A stretch of DNA of 64,000 nt from Microbaculum sp051390635 (GCF_051390635.1 NZ_JBPODT010000002.1:62001-126000); one strand, 5' to 3'; numbered from the stretch's first letter, positions 23,907-32,813 are shown. Numbers and translations: made by a program. Notes: a model not told the origin generated them from the sequence alone.

Positions 23907-25403
23907 ATGGACCGGATTGCCAATGCCATCGGCGACACGGTGGCGCCGTCGTCGAGCGCGCGCGTGTCACCGGTGTTCAACCCGGCGACCGGCGAACAGA
24001 TCGCCGAGCTTCCGCTGTCCACCGTCGCGGAAGTCGGGCGGGCCGTGGCCGCCGCCAAAGCCGCGGCCCCGGCGTGGGGCGCGACCCCGCCGCTGAAGCG
24101 CGCGCGGATGATGTTCAAGTTCAAGGAACTGCTCGACAGGCACGCGGCCGATCTGGCCCGCGCCATCTCCAGCGAGCACGGCAAGACGCATGACGACGCC
24201 CTCGGCGAGGTCGCCCGCGGCATCGAGGTGGTCGAGTTCGCCTGCGGCATCCCGCACCTGCTGAAGGGCGAATATAGCCGCAACGTCGGTCCCGAGATCG
24301 ACACCTATTCCGACCGCCAGCCGCTTGGCGTCGTCGCCGGCATCACCCCGTTCAATTTCCCGGCCATGGTGCCGATGTGGATGTATCCGGTCGCCATCGC
24401 CTGCGGCAACACGTTCGTGCTGAAGCCGTCCGAGCGCGACCCTTCCGCGCCGATGCTTGCCTACGAGCTTTTCCGGGAAGCCGGATTCCCCGAGGGTGTC
24501 CTCAACATCGTCCACGGCGACAAGGAGGCCGTCGACGCGATCCTCGACCATCCCGACATCAAGGCCGTGAGCTTCGTCGGGTCCACGCCGATCGCCGAAT
24601 ACGTCTATGCGCGCGGCACGGCGGCGGGCAAGCGTGTGCAGGCGCTCGGCGGTGCCAAGAACCACATGATCGTCATGCCCGATGCCGACATCGACAAGGC
24701 CGCCGATGCGCTGATGGGTGCGGGCTACGGGTCGGCCGGCGAGCGTTGCATGGCCGTTTCGGTCGCGGTGCCGATCGGCGAGGAGACCGCCAACAAGCTG
24801 GTCGAGACGCTGATCCCGAAGGTGCGCGGCCTGAAGATCGGTCCCTCCACCGATTCCGATGCCGAGATGGGGCCGCTGGTGACGCAGACGCATCTCAACA
24901 AGGTGCTCGGCTACATCGAGGCGGGCGTCGCCGAGGGCGCGGAGCTTGCCGTCGACGGCCGCGGATTCACGCTGCAGGGCTACGAGAACGGCTACTTCGT
25001 CGGCGGATCGCTGTTCGACAAGGTCACTCCGGACATGACCATCTACAAGGAGGAGATCTTCGGGCCGGTGCTGTCGGTTCTGCGCGCCCACTCCTTCAAC
25101 GAGGCGGTCGACCTGATCAACGCACACGAATACGGCAACGGCACCGCAATCTTCACCCGTGACGGCGACGCCGCGCGCGCCTTCGCCGACCGGATCGAGG
25201 TCGGCATGGTTGGCGTCAACGTGCCGATCCCGGTGCCGGTCGCCTATCATTCCTTCGGCGGCTGGAAGCGCTCGCTGTTCGGCGACCATTCGATCTACGG
25301 CCCTGAGGGCGTAAGGTTCTACACGCGGCTCAAGACCGTCACCACGCGTTGGCCGGGTGGCATCAAGGACGGCGCGGTCTACACGTTCCCGACGATGAAC
25401 TGA
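23907..25403 (+). CDS. mmsA: CoA-acylating (methyl)malonate-semialdehyde dehydrogenase
   Basis: This 498-residue aldehyde dehydrogenase is of the MmsA/IolA type. It has GVVAGITPFNFPAMVPMWMY near residue 141, catalytic Cys281 in GSAGERCMAVS, and KEEIFGPVLSVLRA. It oxidises malonate semialdehyde (from beta-alanine) or methylmalonate semialdehyde (from thymine) to acetyl- or propionyl-CoA with NAD and CoA. The ATG at 23907 follows GGGAGGAG; an earlier in-frame start at 23784 would add 41 residues. It heads the mmsA-hyuC-hydA operon behind the RutR-type operators. Confidence 0.93.
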   Translation: MDRIANAIGDTVAPSSSARVSPVFNPATGEQIAELPLSTVAEVGRAVAAAKAAAPAWGATPPLKRARMMFKFKELLDRHAADLARAISSEHGKTHDDALGEVARGIEVVEFACGIPHLLKGEYSRNVGPEIDTYSDRQPLGVVAGITPFNFPAMVPMWMYPVAIACGNTFVLKPSERDPSAPMLAYELFREAGFPEGVLNIVHGDKEAVDAILDHPDIKAVSFVGSTPIAEYVYARGTAAGKRVQALGGAKNHMIVMPDADIDKAADALMGAGYGSAGERCMAVSVAVPIGEETANKLVETLIPKVRGLKIGPSTDSDAEMGPLVTQTHLNKVLGYIEAGVAEGAELAVDGRGFTLQGYENGYFVGGSLFDKVTPDMTIYKEEIFGPVLSVLRAHSFNEAVDLINAHEYGNGTAIFTRDGDAARAFADRIEVGMVGVNVPIPVPVAYHSFGGWKRSLFGDHSIYGPEGVRFYTRLKTVTTRWPGGIKDGAVYTFPTMN

Positions 25404-25462
25404 TCTGGAACGTCAGCGAGGCACGGGGCGCCAACGGATCTGAAAAAGGAGCAACAGGGACA

Positions 25463-26713
25463 ATGACAAGTCCGGCGGACAATCTCAGGATCAACGGCGA
25501 GCGCCTCTGGGACTCGCTCATGGAGATGGCCAAGATCGGCCCCGGCGTGCGCGGCGGCAACAACCGCCTGACGCTCACCGACGACGACAAGAAGGCGCGC
25601 GAGCTGTTCATTTCCTGGTGCGAGGGCGCCGGCTGCACGACCGCCGTCGATTCGATGGGCAACATCTTCGCCCGCCGCGAGGGGACCGATCCCTCGCTGC
25701 CGCCGGTAATGGTCGGCAGCCATCTCGACACCCAGCCGACCGGCGGCAAGTTCGACGGTGTCCTGGGCGTTCTGGCCGGCCTGGAGATCCTGCGCTCGCT
25801 CAACGACATGGGGATCAGGACGAAGCATCCCATCGAGGTCGTCGACTGGACCAACGAGGAAGGCTCGCGCTTCGCGCCGGCGATGATCTCGTCCGGCGTC
25901 TTCGCCGGCGTCTACAGCCAGGAAGAGGCCTATGCGCTCACCGATCGCGACGGCAAGGCGCTCGGCGACGAACTGAAGCGCATCGGATTCGTCGGCGACG
26001 AGAAAGTCGGCACGCGGCCGCTCAAGGCCTTCTTCGAGCTGCACATCGAGCAGGGCCCGATCCTGGAGGCGGAGCGCTACGACGTCGGCGTCGTCACCCA
26101 TGGCCAGGGCCAGCGCTGGTTCGATATCAAGCTGACCGGTTTCGAGAGCCATGCCGGGACCACGCCGATGCCCCGCCGCAAGGATGCCCTCGTCGGCGCG
26201 GCGAAGCTGGTGCAGGCGGTCAACGAGATCGCCCTCGCCAATGCCCCGCACGCGGTCGGCACGGTCGGCGTGCTGGAGCCCTATCCCGGCTCGCGCAACG
26301 TCATTCCCGGCGCGGTTTCGATGACCGTCGATTTCCGCCATCCCGACGATGCCGTCCTGCTCGGCATGGCCGAGGCTCTTAAAGCGCGGGTCGCGAAAGT
26401 CTGCGCCGAGCACAAGCTGACCGAGGAGACCAACGAGGTCTTCTATTATCCGCCGGTTCCCTTCGACGAGAATTGTGTCGCCGCCGTCCGCGCGGCGGCC
26501 GAACGGCTCGGCTACAAGCACCGCGACATCGTCTCGGGCGCCGGCCACGACGCCTGCTACATCGCCCGCGTGGCGCCGACCTCGATGGTGTTCACGCCCT
26601 GCGTCGACGGCATCAGCCACAACGAGGACGAGGACATCTCGCTGGAATGGGCCACCGCCGGCGCCGACGTCCTGTTCCACGCGGTGGTGGAGACGGCGGA
26701 GATCGTGGAGTGA
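25463..26713 (+). CDS. Beta-ureidopropionase-type Zn hydrolase (N-carbamoyl amino acid amidohydrolase)
   Basis: This 416-residue protein belongs to the M20-like HyuC/AmaB family. Metal ligands are visible at H87 (GSHLDT), D98 (GGKFDG), E132/E133 (WTNEEGSRF) and a C-terminal His in SGAGHDACY/GISHNEDE. It removes the carbamoyl group from N-carbamoyl-beta-alanine, giving beta-alanine, CO2 and ammonia; N-carbamoyl L-amino acids are alternative substrates. AAAAGGAG precedes the ATG at 25463. The dihydropyrimidinase that makes its substrate is encoded next. Confidence 0.92.
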   Translation: MTSPADNLRINGERLWDSLMEMAKIGPGVRGGNNRLTLTDDDKKARELFISWCEGAGCTTAVDSMGNIFARREGTDPSLPPVMVGSHLDTQPTGGKFDGVLGVLAGLEILRSLNDMGIRTKHPIEVVDWTNEEGSRFAPAMISSGVFAGVYSQEEAYALTDRDGKALGDELKRIGFVGDEKVGTRPLKAFFELHIEQGPILEAERYDVGVVTHGQGQRWFDIKLTGFESHAGTTPMPRRKDALVGAAKLVQAVNEIALANAPHAVGTVGVLEPYPGSRNVIPGAVSMTVDFRHPDDAVLLGMAEALKARVAKVCAEHKLTEETNEVFYYPPVPFDENCVAAVRAAAERLGYKHRDIVSGAGHDACYIARVAPTSMVFTPCVDGISHNEDEDISLEWATAGADVLFHAVVETAEIVE

Positions 26714-26717
26714 GGCA

Positions 26718-26736
26718 CCGTCCGTGCGCCGGACGG
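26718..26736 (+). other. Stem-loop between the hydrolase and hydA genes
   Basis: A 7-bp inverted repeat, CCGTCCG (26718-26724) / CGGACGG (26730-26736), starts five bases after the hydrolase stop; a second, weaker hairpin follows at about 26760-26790. No T tract is present, so RNA processing or partial attenuation is more likely than termination. Confidence 0.5.
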
Positions 26737-26830
26737 AAAGCAGGGTATTTCGATTAACGGACGCCCGAGGCTCGAAGCCGAGGGCGGGGACGCGAAAGCG
26801 AACGAAAGTCAAAAACGACGGGAGCAGGCA

Positions 26831-28285
26831 ATGTCGACAGTGATCAAGGGCGGAACGGTCGTCACGGCCGATTTGACCTACGAGGCCGATGTCGCGATCG
26901 AGAACGGCAGGATCGCCGCGATCGGCAAGGGTCTTTCCGGCGACGAGACGCTCGATGCGACCGGCTGCTACGTCATGCCGGGCGGCATCGATCCGCACAC
27001 CCACCTCGAGATGCCGTTCATGGGCACCTATTCGACCGACGACTTCGAGAGCGGCACGCGCGCCGCGCTCGCCGGCGGCACGACGATGGTGGTCGACTTC
27101 GCGCTACCGTCGCCGGACCAGTCGCTGCTCGACGCCCTGTCGATGTGGCACAACAAGTCGGGCCGCGCCAACTGCGACTATTCCTTCCACATGGCCATCA
27201 CATGGTGGGGCGAGCAGGTCTTCAACGAGATGGAGACGGTCGTCCGCGAGAAGGGCATCAACACCTTCAAGCACTTCATGGCCTACAAGGGCGCGCTGAT
27301 GGTGGACGACGACGAGATGTTCGCCTCCTTCCAGCGCTGCGCCGAACTGGGCGCGCTGCCGTTGGTCCACGCCGAGAACGGCGACGTCGTCGCCCAGCTC
27401 CAGGCCAAGCTGCTGGCCGAGGGCAACAACGGCCCCGAGGCGCACGCCTATTCGCGGCCGGCAGAAGTGGAGGGCGAGGCGACTAACCGCGCCATCATGA
27501 TCGCCGACATGGCCGGCGTGCCGGTCTATATCGTCCATACCAGCTGCGAGCAGGCGCACGAAGCGATCCGGCGCGCCCGCCAGAACGGCATCCGCGCCTA
27601 CGGCGAGCCGCTGATCCAGCACCTGACCCTGGACGAGAGCGAATACGCCAATCCGGACTGGGATCACGCCGCCCGCCGGGTGATGTCGCCGCCGTTCCGC
27701 AACAAGAAGCACCAGGACTCGCTGTGGGCCGGCCTGCAGGCCGGGTCGCTGTCCTGCGTGGCGACCGACCACTGCGCCTTCACCACCGAGCAGAAGCGCT
27801 ACGGTGTCGGCGACTTCACCAAGATCCCGAACGGCACCGGCGGCCTGGAAGACCGCATGCCGATGCTGTGGACGCACGGCGTCAACACCGGTCGGCTCAC
27901 CATGAACGAATTCGTCGCCGTCACCTCGACCAATATCGCCAAGATCCTCAACACCTACCCGAGGAAGGGCGCGATCCTGGTCGGCTCCGACGCCGATATC
28001 GTCGTCTGGGATCCGTCGAAGGAGAAGACGATTTCGTCCAAGACGCAGCAGTCGGCGATCGACTACAATGTCTTCGAAGGCAAGCACGTGAAGGGACTGC
28101 CGCGATATGTCCTGAGCCGCGGCCTCGTCTCCATCGTCGACGGCGACGTGAAGACGCGGGAAGGCCACGGCGAGTTCGTCGCCCGCGAGCCGTTCCAGGC
28201 GGTCAACAAGGCGCTGTCGACCTGGAAGGAGATCACTTCTCCGCGCAAGGTCGAGCGCTCCGGCATCCCGGCGAGCGGGGTGTGA
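26831..28285 (+). CDS. hydA: Dihydropyrimidinase (D-hydantoinase)
   Basis: This 484-residue cyclic amidohydrolase has its metal site formed by H56 and H58 (GIDPHTHLE), the carbamylated Lys153 (FKHFMAYKGALM), H180, H236 (YIVHTSCE) and D313 (ATDHCAF), in the spacing of dihydropyrimidinases. It opens dihydrouracil or dihydrothymine to the N-carbamoyl beta-amino acid. GGAGCAGG precedes the ATG. It acts between PreTA and the ureidopropionase-type hydrolase of the same operon. Confidence 0.95.
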   Translation: MSTVIKGGTVVTADLTYEADVAIENGRIAAIGKGLSGDETLDATGCYVMPGGIDPHTHLEMPFMGTYSTDDFESGTRAALAGGTTMVVDFALPSPDQSLLDALSMWHNKSGRANCDYSFHMAITWWGEQVFNEMETVVREKGINTFKHFMAYKGALMVDDDEMFASFQRCAELGALPLVHAENGDVVAQLQAKLLAEGNNGPEAHAYSRPAEVEGEATNRAIMIADMAGVPVYIVHTSCEQAHEAIRRARQNGIRAYGEPLIQHLTLDESEYANPDWDHAARRVMSPPFRNKKHQDSLWAGLQAGSLSCVATDHCAFTTEQKRYGVGDFTKIPNGTGGLEDRMPMLWTHGVNTGRLTMNEFVAVTSTNIAKILNTYPRKGAILVGSDADIVVWDPSKEKTISSKTQQSAIDYNVFEGKHVKGLPRYVLSRGLVSIVDGDVKTREGHGEFVAREPFQAVNKALSTWKEITSPRKVERSGIPASGV

Positions 28286-28288
28286 TCG

Positions 28289-28759
28289 GTGCAGGCGACC
28301 GGTGAACCTCGAAAGCGGCCGCGCATCTGGATCAACAGCCTTCAGATCCTGCTGTTGAGCCTCGCGTTTCTGTTCATCGAACTGATCGTTGTGGGGTTTG
28401 CTTTCGGCGAGCGGCCGGAGGGAACGAAGATCATCGGATTCATCATCGCGATGGGGATGTTCACCGTCCTGGCGGCCATCTTCCTGGGACTGCCAACATT
28501 CCTGATAGCGTTCCCGTTCGCTGGTCTCGCTATCCTGCTTTTCCGTGCTTTCGGCTACAGACCGGAGGTCGTCGCCGTGATCGCAACGCCTGTCGCGCTC
28601 GCCCTCGGCCTCTGGTTTGCCGTCAACAGCCTCGACAACTCCCTGAGGTCGCTCGGCGGCGATATGCAGATGGAGCGATGGCACTACGCCCTGTGTTTCG
28701 TCACGACCGTGCTCGTGAGCGTCTGGATCTGGCAGCCACACAAGGCGGTGCGAACCTGA
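28289..28759 (+). CDS. Hypothetical four-helix inner-membrane protein
   Basis: This 156-residue protein starts at GTG 28289, three bases after the hydA stop. It has four hydrophobic segments: roughly residues 17-40, 47-68, 71-87 plus 93-112, and 134-150. The N-terminus is basic (PRKRPR). I do not recognise a family. The location between hydA and the second ABC importer suggests co-transcription with the pyrimidine genes. The coding nature is supported by membrane-protein composition, but the opposite strand also has a long open frame, so confidence is moderate. Confidence 0.55.
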   Translation: MQATGEPRKRPRIWINSLQILLLSLAFLFIELIVVGFAFGERPEGTKIIGFIIAMGMFTVLAAIFLGLPTFLIAFPFAGLAILLFRAFGYRPEVVAVIATPVALALGLWFAVNSLDNSLRSLGGDMQMERWHYALCFVTTVLVSVWIWQPHKAVRT

Positions 28760-28808
28760 TGAAACCGCCGTGCGCTAATCGCTCCGGAGTGAGAGCCTAG
28801 AGAACCCT

Positions 28809-29585
28809 ATGTCGGTCGTAGCAGCGAAAAACCTCAGTCTGACGTTCCAGACAAACGACGGTCCGGTTCACGCGCTGTCGGAGATCGACCTCACCGTCGA
28901 GCGCGGCGAGTTCGTCTCCTTCATCGGCCCGTCCGGCTGCGGCAAGACCACGCTGCTGCGCGTCATCGCCGATCTGGAACAGCCGACGTCGGGCGCGATC
29001 ACCGTCAACGGCGTATCGCCGGACGAAGCCCGCCGAAGTCGCGCCTACGGCTACGTGTTCCAGGCCGCCGCCCTCTATCCCTGGCGCTCCATCGCCCGCA
29101 ACATCGCCCTGCCGCTGGAGATCATGGGCCTGTCGAAGGCCGAGCAGCAGGCACGCATCGACAGGAACCTGGCGCTGGTGAACCTCACCGGCTTCGAGCG
29201 CAAGTTCCCCTGGCAACTGTCGGGCGGCATGCAGCAGCGCGCCTCGATCGCCCGCGCGCTCGCCGTCGAGCCGGATCTCCTGCTGATGGACGAGCCCTTC
29301 GGCGCCCTCGACGAGATCGTCCGCGACCACCTCAACGAGCAGCTGCTGCAGCTTTGGGACAAGACGGGCAAGACGGTGATCTTCGTCACCCACTCGATCC
29401 CCGAGGCGGTGTTCCTGTCGTCGCGTATCGTGGTGATGTCGCCGCGGCCCGGTCGGGTCCACGAGGTCATCGAGTCCGACCTGCCGCGCGACCGCACGCT
29501 GGATATCCGCGAGACGCCGGAATTCCTGAAGATCGCCCACCGCGTCCGCGAGGGCCTGCGAGCGGGACACAGCTATGACGAATGA
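28809..29585 (+). CDS. NitT/TauT-type ABC transporter ATP-binding protein
   Basis: This 258-residue single-domain ATPase has Walker A GPSGCGKTT, the signature LSGGMQQRASIARAL, Walker B LLLMDEPFGALDE and the switch His in VIFVTHSIPEA. It is the SsuB/TauB/ThiZ type. It drives the two permeases downstream, with a Thi5-like binding protein at the end of the operon. Location next to hydA suggests import of a pyrimidine, hydantoin or dihydropyrimidine. Confidence 0.93.
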   Translation: MSVVAAKNLSLTFQTNDGPVHALSEIDLTVERGEFVSFIGPSGCGKTTLLRVIADLEQPTSGAITVNGVSPDEARRSRAYGYVFQAAALYPWRSIARNIALPLEIMGLSKAEQQARIDRNLALVNLTGFERKFPWQLSGGMQQRASIARALAVEPDLLLMDEPFGALDEIVRDHLNEQLLQLWDKTGKTVIFVTHSIPEAVFLSSRIVVMSPRPGRVHEVIESDLPRDRTLDIRETPEFLKIAHRVREGLRAGHSYDE

Positions 29586-29610
29586 GCCGGTCCGCAACGA
29601 ACCGCTCCCT

Positions 29611-29688
29611 CGTCATCCCGGCCGGAGCGCCACGGCGGCGACGGGGGCTCCCCGATCCCGGCTCGGGCTGCGGCCGTCCGGGATGACG
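29611..29688. repeat. Dispersed palindromic element inside the ABC operon
   Basis: A 78-bp element is bounded by a perfect 11-bp inverted repeat, CGTCATCCCGG (29611-29621) and CCGGGATGACG (29678-29688). It occupies the gap between the ATPase gene and the first permease gene and is related to the element at 16136. As mRNA it would form a long hairpin within the operon and may set the ATPase-to-permease ratio. Confidence 0.85.
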
Positions 29689-29729
29689 CCGGATGGGCGG
29701 CGGGGTCTTCGGCGAATGCGAGGCCGCGT

Positions 29730-30626
29730 ATGAGCAAAGGCGTCGACGAACGCGGCTTCTTCATGGACCGGGTGCTTCCGGTGTCCGTCGTCGTCGTCGC
29801 CATCATCGCCATCTGGTACGTCGCCGCCGTCTTCCTGAACGCGCCGTTCCAGCGCGACACCTACGAGCGCGCCGAACAGAGCTACACGACCGCCGAACTC
29901 GTCGCCGCGACCCTCAACCAGGAGCGTCCGGTGCTGCCCGCCCCCCATCAGGTCGGGCAGGAGATCTACAAGACCGTCTTCGAGATCAAGCCGACATCGA
30001 AGCGCAGCCTGATCTATCACGGCTGGATCACGCTCTCCTCGACCCTGGTCGGCTTCATCATCGGCACGGTTCTCGGCATCGTGCTGGCGGTCGCCATCGT
30101 CTACAGCCGCAACCTGTCGAAGTCGCTGATGCCGTGGATCATCGCCTCGCAGACGATCCCGATCCTCGCCGTCGCGCCGATGATCATCGTCGTGCTCAAC
30201 GCCGTCGGCCTGTCCGGACTGCTGCCCAAGGCGCTGATCTCCACCTATCTGTCCTTCTTCCCGGTCGTCGTCGGCGTGGTGAAGGGTCTGCGCTCGCCCG
30301 ATCCGATCCATCTCGACCTGATGCGCACCTACAACGCGAGCAGCAGCCAGGTCTTCTGGAAGCTGAGATGGCCGTCCTCGATGCCGTTCCTGTTTGCCTC
30401 GATGAAGATCGCCATCGCCATTTCGCTGGTCGGCGCCATCGTCGGAGAGCTGCCGACCGGCGCGGTCGCCGGCCTCGGCGCGCGGCTGCTGGCCGGCTCC
30501 TACTACGGCCAGACCGTCCAGATCTGGTCGGCGCTGATCGCGGCCGCCGTGATGGCTGCCGTTCTCGTCGGCATCGTCGGACTGATCAACAAGCAGGTCC
30601 TGCGGCGCATGGGGATGGCGCAATGA
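29730..30626 (+). CDS. ABC transporter permease 1 (NitT/TauT type)
   Basis: This 298-residue membrane protein has a first helix at about residues 17-36, then an unusually long hydrophilic stretch of about 65 residues (37-100) before the usual five-helix core. The permease loop reads DLMRTYNASSSQVFWKLRWP, the EAA-like cytoplasmic motif. The ATG at 29730 has no strong Shine-Dalgarno. Its stop overlaps the next permease start (ATGA). It should form a heterodimer with that permease. Confidence 0.88.
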   Translation: MSKGVDERGFFMDRVLPVSVVVVAIIAIWYVAAVFLNAPFQRDTYERAEQSYTTAELVAATLNQERPVLPAPHQVGQEIYKTVFEIKPTSKRSLIYHGWITLSSTLVGFIIGTVLGIVLAVAIVYSRNLSKSLMPWIIASQTIPILAVAPMIIVVLNAVGLSGLLPKALISTYLSFFPVVVGVVKGLRSPDPIHLDLMRTYNASSSQVFWKLRWPSSMPFLFASMKIAIAISLVGAIVGELPTGAVAGLGARLLAGSYYGQTVQIWSALIAAAVMAAVLVGIVGLINKQVLRRMGMAQ

Positions 30627-31726
30627 GAAGGCCGTCGCCCCTCCTGACCGTCGCTGCCGTCCTGGCCTTCGCGTCGCTGATGCTGCCGGCGGCGAAGGGT
30701 GGCTTCGGCATCATCGCCCTGCCGACCCTGACCGGCGCCGCCGCTGCCGTCGTCGTCGCCGCTGCGCTGTCCTACGTTGTTCCGGCCGTGACGATCCCCG
30801 CGACCGCGATCGCCGCCCATCTCGGCGCCTGGTATCTGATCGGAGCGGTCGCGTCTTTGTCGGGCGATGCCGGGATCGGCTTCTGGTGCCTGGTCGTCGC
30901 TGCCTGGCTCACCGCCTGGCGGCTGACCGATGCGTTGTCTGCTCTGGAGCCGCGCGCGGTGATCTGGCGCCGCCTGATCGGCGTGCTGGTGCCGTTGCTG
31001 TTCGGCGCCTGGATCCTGATCCTGTGGGAGCTGATCGTACGCGGCTTCGCCATCCCGCAGGTGCTTCTGCCGGCGCCGAGCCAGATCTGGACCCGGCTCG
31101 TCGGCTCTGTGCCAACTCTCCTGGCCGACTTCCGCCAGACATTCCTCAAGGCCGTTCTGATTGGCTACGCGCTCGGCTGCGGTTCCGGCTTCGTGGTTGC
31201 GATCCTCGTCGACCGGGTGCCATTCCTGCGCAGGGGTTTGCTCCCCATCGGCAATCTGGTCAGCGCGCTGCCGGTCATCGGCATCGCCCCGATCATGGTC
31301 ATGTGGTTCGGCTTCGATTGGCCCTCCAAGGCTGCCGTCGTCGTGGTCATGACCTTCTTCCCGATGTTGGTGAATACCGTCGCAGGTCTCTCCGCCGCCG
31401 GGGCCATGGAGCGCGACCTGATGCGCACCTACGCGGCGAGCTATTGGCAGTCGCTGTTGAAGCTGCGGTTGCCAGCGGCGATGCCGTTCATCTTCACCGC
31501 GCTCAAGATCAATTCGACGCTGGCGCTGATCGGTGCCATCGTCGCGGAGTTTTTCGGAACGCCTATCGTGGGGATGGGCTTCCGTATTTCGACCGAGGTG
31601 GGCCGCATGAACATCGACATGGTGTGGGCGGAAATCGCCGTAGCGGCGCTTGCCGGCTCGGTCTTCTACGCGCTGGTGGCGCTCGTCGAGCGCACCGTCA
31701 CGTTCTGGCATCCGTCCTATCGGTGA
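30623..31726 (+). CDS. ABC transporter permease 2 with N-terminal membrane extension
   Basis: This 367-residue protein is about 100 residues longer than typical family members. Residues 1-115 form an extra hydrophobic region of about four helices before the standard core, which begins near VLVPLLFGAWILILWELIVRG-type sequence at about residue 120. The EAA-like loop is DLMRTYAASYWQSLLKLRLP, almost the same as that of permease 1. The ATG at 30623 overlaps the preceding stop; a longer open frame upstream is a shadow of permease 1. Confidence 0.88.
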   Translation: MRRPSPLLTVAAVLAFASLMLPAAKGGFGIIALPTLTGAAAAVVVAAALSYVVPAVTIPATAIAAHLGAWYLIGAVASLSGDAGIGFWCLVVAAWLTAWRLTDALSALEPRAVIWRRLIGVLVPLLFGAWILILWELIVRGFAIPQVLLPAPSQIWTRLVGSVPTLLADFRQTFLKAVLIGYALGCGSGFVVAILVDRVPFLRRGLLPIGNLVSALPVIGIAPIMVMWFGFDWPSKAAVVVVMTFFPMLVNTVAGLSAAGAMERDLMRTYAASYWQSLLKLRLPAAMPFIFTALKINSTLALIGAIVAEFFGTPIVGMGFRISTEVGRMNIDMVWAEIAVAALAGSVFYALVALVERTVTFWHPSYR

Positions 31727-31768
31727 GGTGATCTCACGACGGGGCGATGCCCAATCCGGAGGAGTGGA

Positions 31769-32761
31769 ATGAAAAAGCTACTGATAGCATCCATGGCCGC
31801 CGGCCTTGCCTTCGCGGCACTGCCGGCCAATGCCGCCGACAAAGTTGTCCTGCAGCTCAAGTGGGTGACCCAGGCCCAGTTCGGTGGCTACTACGTGGCC
31901 AAGGACAAGGGCTTCTACGAGGAAGAGGGCCTCGACGTCGAGATCAAGCCGGGCGGTCCGGACATCGCGCCGCCGCAGGTGATCGCCGGCGGGGGAGCCG
32001 ACGTGATCATCGACTGGATGCCGCCCGCTCTCGCCTCGCGCGAGAAGGGTGTGGCGCTCGTCAACATCGCCCAGCCGTTCAAGAGCTCTGGCATGATGCT
32101 GACGTGCCGCAAGGAAACGGGCATCACCAGCCCGGAGGATTTCAAGGGCAAGACGCTCGGTGTCTGGTTCTTCGGCAACGAGTATCCGTTCCTGTCCTGG
32201 ATGGCGCATCTCGGCATCCCGACCGAGGGCGGCCCCGATGGTGTCACGGTCCTGAAGCAGGGCTTCAATGTCGACCCGCTTCTGCAGAAGCAGGCCGACT
32301 GCATCTCGACCATGACTTACAACGAGTACTGGCAGGTCATCGACGCCGGCATCAAGCCGGAAGACCTCGTGGTCTTCAAATACGAGGACCAGGGCGTCTC
32401 CACCATGGAGGACGGTCTCTATGTCCTCGAGGACCGGCTCTCCGACCCGGCCTTCGTCGATGTCATGGCCCGTTTCGTCAAGGCCTCGATGAAGGGCTGG
32501 GAGTGGGCGCGCGAGAATCCGGAGGAAGCCGCGATGATCGTGCTCGACAACGATGCCACCGGTGCACAGACCGAAAAGCATCAGGTCCGCATGATGAAGG
32601 AAATCAACAAGCTGACCGAGGGCTCCGACGGCACGCTCGATCCGGCCGATTTCGATCGCACGGTCGAGATCCTTCTCGGCGGCAAGTCCGACCCGGTCAT
32701 CACCAAGAAGCCGGAAGGCGCGTGGACCCACGCGGTCACCGACAAGATGAAGTCCATGTGA
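31769..32761 (+). CDS. Thi5/NMT1-like periplasmic substrate-binding protein
   Basis: This 330-residue protein has a Sec signal peptide (MKKLLIASMAAGLAFAALPA, cleavage after NAA). The mature part begins VVLQLKWVTQAQFGGYYVAK with KGFYEEEGLDVEIKPGG, the NMT1/THI5-like pattern of ThiY-type binding proteins. It delivers a ligand to the two permeases encoded just upstream. Relatives bind thiamine-pyrimidine precursors, riboflavin or pyrimidines; cluster context favours a pyrimidine or hydantoin. GGAGGAG precedes the ATG. A hairpin follows 27 bp after the stop. Confidence 0.92.
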   Translation: MKKLLIASMAAGLAFAALPANAADKVVLQLKWVTQAQFGGYYVAKDKGFYEEEGLDVEIKPGGPDIAPPQVIAGGGADVIIDWMPPALASREKGVALVNIAQPFKSSGMMLTCRKETGITSPEDFKGKTLGVWFFGNEYPFLSWMAHLGIPTEGGPDGVTVLKQGFNVDPLLQKQADCISTMTYNEYWQVIDAGIKPEDLVVFKYEDQGVSTMEDGLYVLEDRLSDPAFVDVMARFVKASMKGWEWARENPEEAAMIVLDNDATGAQTEKHQVRMMKEINKLTEGSDGTLDPADFDRTVEILLGGKSDPVITKKPEGAWTHAVTDKMKSM

Positions 32762-32788
32762 GGACCGGCGTCTTCGACGACGTGCGGC

Positions 32789-32813
32789 GAGGGGGCTTTG
32801 GCCCCCTCGTTTG
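32789..32813 (+). terminator. Probable terminator after the second ABC importer operon
   Basis: An 8-bp perfect stem GAGGGGGC (32789-32796) / GCCCCCTC (32801-32808) with loop TTTG is followed by GTTTGCT. The T tract is short. Its place between the plus-strand operon end and the converging HxlR gene supports termination, possibly in both directions. Confidence 0.65.

Noticed and set aside
29693..30622. A 677-residue permease beginning at 29693
   Set aside because: The first 310 codons are an Arg-rich shadow of permease 1 in another frame. The ATGA overlap at 30623 marks the real start.
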